Assembly (NCBI GenBank): GCA_030524175.1
Contig: JAUNHC010000008.1
Span: 1-64,000, forward strand
Reading direction: 5' to 3'
DNA length: 64,000 nt
Source: Eubacteriales bacterium
Lineage (GTDB): Bacteria > Bacillota > Clostridia > Lachnospirales > Lachnospiraceae
The position numbers and the translations under genes were made by a program. The notes under the pieces are model-generated. The model saw only the letters and a program-made list of their open reading frames with translations, ran no database searches and was not told the origin of the DNA. Positions within the stretch are counted from its first letter, which is position 1. Every line of letters starts with the position of its first letter. This document shows, in pieces, positions 61,657 through 64,000 of the stretch.

Positions 61657-63093
61657 TTAGACCGTGCCGTGTTTCTTAGACGGACGTTCTTCCCTTTTTG
61701 TGAAAAGCATCTCAAATGCTCCGATCACATATTTTCTGGTATCAGCCGGGCTGATGATCGTATCCACGTAACCTCTTGCTGCAGCAGAAGCCACACTGGA
61801 CTGAAGCTCTCTGTACTGAGCAGCTTTCTCATTTAAGGTTGCGCCGTCTGCTCCGGCATACATAATTTTTGCAGCCAGGGATGCGTCCATCATTCCGATT
61901 TCTGCATTGTCCCATGCATAAACCATATCTGCGCCGAGAGCCTTGCTGTTCATTGCAACATAGGCATTGCCGTAAGCCTTGCCCACGATCACGTTTACCT
62001 TAGGAACTGTGGCGCCTGCAAAAGCATGAACCAGCTCACCTACGGATTTCGCCATCATTTTCTCATTGCACAGAGTTGCTTTAAAGCCTGTCACATTTGT
62101 CAGTGTAAGTACCGGGATATCAAATGCATCACAGAATTTCACGAAATCTGCTGCTTTTCTTGCTCCCCTTGCAGAAAGGCTTCCGTCAAATTCTTCTGTC
62201 TTATTGCCTTCTGCATCATATATCTCGCTTCTGTTGGCAACTGCACCAACAGTCGCTCCGTTTAAACGGATAAATCCTGTTACCATGTCTTTGCCGTAGG
62301 CTGCTTTTGTCTCGAAGAACTGTCCGTTGTCGGCTATCTGGGACAGGGCAATTGCAGTGTCACCTGCACAGTTTTCCAGATTCTCACATACACGGTTCAG
62401 ATCATCTGTGCATTCCTCAAAGGAATCGTTATCCTCAAAATTGGAAGGAAGCAGGCATACCAGCTGGCGGATCTGTCCGAGGATCTCCTCTTCTGTACCC
62501 ACTGCATCAATAAGACCTGTCTCTTCGCTCTGGAATTTTGCATCTGCAGTGTCGCACTTGGACACGTGGTTGCCTTCCAGCGCATTAGGAGTATTGACGA
62601 ACATTTTCCCCTTTTTCTCTTCGATGAAAGTGAAATCGGTCAGCGCCGGAATCACAGCCATACCACCGCCGCAGCTGCCGAAAATACCTGTGATCTGCGG
62701 AATTAAACCGGAAGCCATTGTCTGCTTGAAGTAAATCTCGCCGAATGCCTCAAGAGCGTCTGTTGCCTCCTGAAGACGAAGTCCTGCGCAGTCTACCAGC
62801 CCGATCACCGGTGCCCCTGTTTTCATAGCCAGATCGTATAATCTGGAAATCTTCTTGGCATGCATCTCGCCTACTGTTCCGTTTAAAACGGCAGCATCCT
62901 GGCTGTAAACATATACCAGATTTCCGTCAATGACACCATATCCGGTAATGACTCCATCAGAAGGTGCCTTCATTTCAGTCATGTTGAAATCTGTTGTTCT
63001 GGCTGTTACACTTTGTCCGATTTCAACAAAACTGTTCGCGTCAAGCAAAGAATCAATTCTTGTGCCCGCTAAGCTTTGTGTTGCGTTACTCAT
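61657..63093 (-). CDS. Acyl-CoA carboxyltransferase (MmdA/12S/PCCB family), divergent
   Basis: Transfers CO2 between an acyl-CoA and biotin. The 478 residues form the two crotonase-like halves of the family: VIGLVDCAGLRLQEATDALE with FGSCGGGMAVIPALTDFTF (half 1) and LTLTNVTGFKATLCNEKMMA with VIVGKAYGNAYVAMNSKALGADMVYAW (half 2), ending KREERPSKKHGTV. The usual GARIQEG reads GLRLQEA, so the acyl-CoA (methylmalonyl, glutaconyl or other) is unsure. GGAGG lies 10 nt before the ATG at 63091-63093. First gene of the operon. Confidence 0.9.
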   Translation of the reverse strand: MSNATQSLAGTRIDSLLDANSFVEIGQSVTARTTDFNMTEMKAPSDGVITGYGVIDGNLVYVYSQDAAVLNGTVGEMHAKKISRLYDLAMKTGAPVIGLVDCAGLRLQEATDALEAFGEIYFKQTMASGLIPQITGIFGSCGGGMAVIPALTDFTFIEEKKGKMFVNTPNALEGNHVSKCDTADAKFQSEETGLIDAVGTEEEILGQIRQLVCLLPSNFEDNDSFEECTDDLNRVCENLENCAGDTAIALSQIADNGQFFETKAAYGKDMVTGFIRLNGATVGAVANRSEIYDAEGNKTEEFDGSLSARGARKAADFVKFCDAFDIPVLTLTNVTGFKATLCNEKMMAKSVGELVHAFAGATVPKVNVIVGKAYGNAYVAMNSKALGADMVYAWDNAEIGMMDASLAAKIMYAGADGATLNEKAAQYRELQSSVASAAARGYVDTIISPADTRKYVIGAFEMLFTKREERPSKKHGTV

Positions 63094-63156
63094 TCTCGTT
63101 TGCCCTCCATTTTTATAAGAATTTAAAAAGTATAACCAAAAATTTAGCCGATTATA

Positions 63157-63185
63157 ATTGTACATTTTTTTGCACAAAGTTTCAA
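63157..63185 (-). promoter_or_regulatory. Promoter of the biotin decarboxylase operon
   Basis: On the minus strand TTGAAA (63180-63185), a 17-bp spacer and TACAAT (63157-63162). The leader to the first start codon is about 60 nt. Confidence 0.7.
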
Positions 63186-63202
63186 TAGTTTTTAGCCATT
63201 TT

Positions 63203-63237
63203 GTTAAATTTTTAACCTAAAAAAAGTTTAGTTAACC
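63203..63237. promoter_or_regulatory. Inverted repeat upstream of the operon promoter, possible operator
   Basis: GTTAAA-TT-TTTAAC (63203-63216) is a perfect dyad just upstream of the -35 box, and GTTAACC follows at 63231-63237. The position suits an activator, but the stretch is AT-rich and no protein can be named. Confidence 0.35.
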
Positions 63238-63249
63238 AAAATATTTTTG

Positions 63250-63295
63250 TACATAAAAAGACCTCCGGCTGCCAATCCACTCGCCGGAGGTCTTT
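63250..63295. terminator. Bidirectional terminator after the carboxypeptidase gene
   Basis: AAAGACCTCCGGC (63257-63269) pairs with GCCGGAGGTCTTT (63283-63295) around 13 nt, with A and T runs outside. Confidence 0.9.
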
Positions 63296-63301
63296 CTTTA
63301 T

Positions 63302-64000
63302 TTAGTGAAAAAAATCATGAAACACTTTATCCACACACCACATATAGTCCATTTTGTCCACGGCCTTTTCCGCAAGGACCGGATAGCTGCACAGCTCTTC
63401 ATCTTCCAGATAATAGGTGATCTCACCGATTTTCTGCCCCTGGCGGACAGGGGCTTTCAGAGACTCTGCCATAGACACCTTACATTTCACAGCCTCGTCA
63501 TTTTTCACCAGAAGCTTCTGTTCCTTTTCCTCTTCAGCCACCTCATAAGTCCCTGAAATGTACACAGGAACTCCTATTCCCAGTTCTTCTGAAACTCCGT
63601 TCTCCACCTTCACCTTTCCCAGTACAGGTTCTTTCCAGAAGGTCTGGTATTCAAAATTTTCTTCCCCGTATTTCAGAAGGGCCTTCGTATCGCTCCACTT
63701 ATATGTTTTATGGCTGGGCCACCCGCAGCCGAGAAGAGCGACAATAAATGTTTTCCCATTCTCCTCACAGGCACATACATAACAGTATCCCGCATTTCCT
63801 GTGAATCCGGTTTTGCCTGAGATCACTCCGTCCATCATATCCAGAAGCGCATTTGCATTATGTATGGAAAACTGACGTTTCTTAGTGATGTCCGAAAATG
63901 AATAATCCCTTGTCTGTGTAATGCGGAGAAAGGTTTCATTCTGTATGGCATACCGCATGATCAACGCCAGGTCACGGGCCGTGGTGTGATGCTCTCCTCC
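63302..64000 (-). CDS. D-alanyl-D-alanine carboxypeptidase, C-terminal part (5' end outside window)
   Basis: Penicillin-binding enzyme of the DacA/DacF type that trims the last D-Ala of peptidoglycan stems. The visible part starts within the family motif EHHTTARDLALIMRYAIQN, which is open to the window edge, so the gene continues beyond 64000 and the active-site Ser is not visible. The KTG motif SGKTGFTGNAGYC is present, followed by the PBP5-like C-terminal beta domain (GIGVPVYISGTYEVA). The last residues (CVDKVFHDFFH) show no clear amphipathic anchor. A strong terminator follows. Confidence 0.9.
   Translation of the reverse strand, partial: GGEHHTTARDLALIMRYAIQNETFLRITQTRDYSFSDITKKRQFSIHNANALLDMMDGVISGKTGFTGNAGYCYVCACEENGKTFIVALLGCGWPSHKTYKWSDTKALLKYGEENFEYQTFWKEPVLGKVKVENGVSEELGIGVPVYISGTYEVAEEEKEQKLLVKNDEAVKCKVSMAESLKAPVRQGQKIGEITYYLEDEELCSYPVLAEKAVDKMDYMWCVDKVFHDFFH

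Overview
The window is a dense stretch of chromosome from an anaerobic, endospore-forming member of the Clostridia, most likely a Lachnospiraceae species. The basis is a complete rnfCDGEAB operon, a Na+-dependent biotin decarboxylase operon, an alpha/beta-type SASP gene with a sigma-G-like promoter, YlbJ and GerW/YtfJ sporulation proteins, the rpmB / asp23-fakA-recG arrangement, RecU as the resolvase beside a ruvAB pair, and strong AGGAGG ribosome binding sites. Most genes lie on the minus strand. I saw no tRNA, rRNA, CRISPR array, intact insertion sequence or prophage.

Layout. 0-2.2 kb: a MerR/TipAS-type regulator with an ABC-2 exporter whose permease stops early. 2.3-5.6 kb: a membrane-anchored nuclease followed by two GGDEF proteins. 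5.7-7.1 kb: a PadR regulator and a HAAS-domain membrane protein behind a consensus promoter that carries a palindrome. 7.3-12 kb: class I aldolase, a GNAT acetyltransferase, a MATE exporter and an HD-GYP protein. 12.1-17.7 kb: hisZ-hisG-hisD-hisB-hisIE, where the HisIE protein carries an N-terminal HisF-like barrel without the catalytic aspartates, and where the intercistronic gaps hold repeats and very short ORFs. 17.7-26.4 kb: recU, lepB, an RluA-family synthase, a YgiQ radical SAM protein, a HAD phosphatase, a small alarmone synthetase, an M23 peptidase and pepD. 26.5-35.3 kb: ylbJ, a DivIVA-like coiled coil, coaD-rsmD-mgsA, ssp, a histone-H1-like protein, recG, fakA, asp23 and rpmB. 35.4-43.6 kb: GerW, a DUF2953 protein, a NUDIX hydrolase, a class B PBP with FtsW, a U32 peptidase and ZapA. 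43.6-46.3 kb: three 67-69 bp tandem repeats, ruvAB, a 217-bp interrupted palindrome and a NusG domain II protein. 46.4-51.5 kb: the Rnf operon. 51.6-57.8 kb: a CmpB-family membrane protein, a YprB-type nuclease, rpsA-like, ispH, cmk and an HI0933-type flavoprotein. 57.8-63.2 kb: a five-gene biotin-dependent carboxyltransferase operon with a Na+ pump. 63.3 kb to the end: a DacA/DacF-type carboxypeptidase cut by the window edge.

How the genes work together. Rnf couples ferredoxin oxidation to an ion gradient. The OadB-type pump uses biotin-bound CO2 to move Na+, and in this operon it is fed by two different carboxyltransferase subunits. The two GGDEF proteins and the HD-GYP protein could form a local c-di-GMP circuit. 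HisZ plus short-form HisG build the ATP phosphoribosyltransferase. RuvAB and RecU process Holliday junctions. Several genes serve sporulation (ssp, ylbJ, gerW) or the cell envelope (lepB, PBP, FtsW, DacA-like, M23).

The most unusual items are the degenerate HisF-HisIE fusion, the operon that joins transcarboxylase-type subunits with a Na+ pump, the 217-bp palindrome, the 67-69 bp tandem repeats, and the duplicated 50-bp segment with seven-codon ORFs ahead of hisD. All functional statements come from reading the sequence and recalling families; no database search was run.
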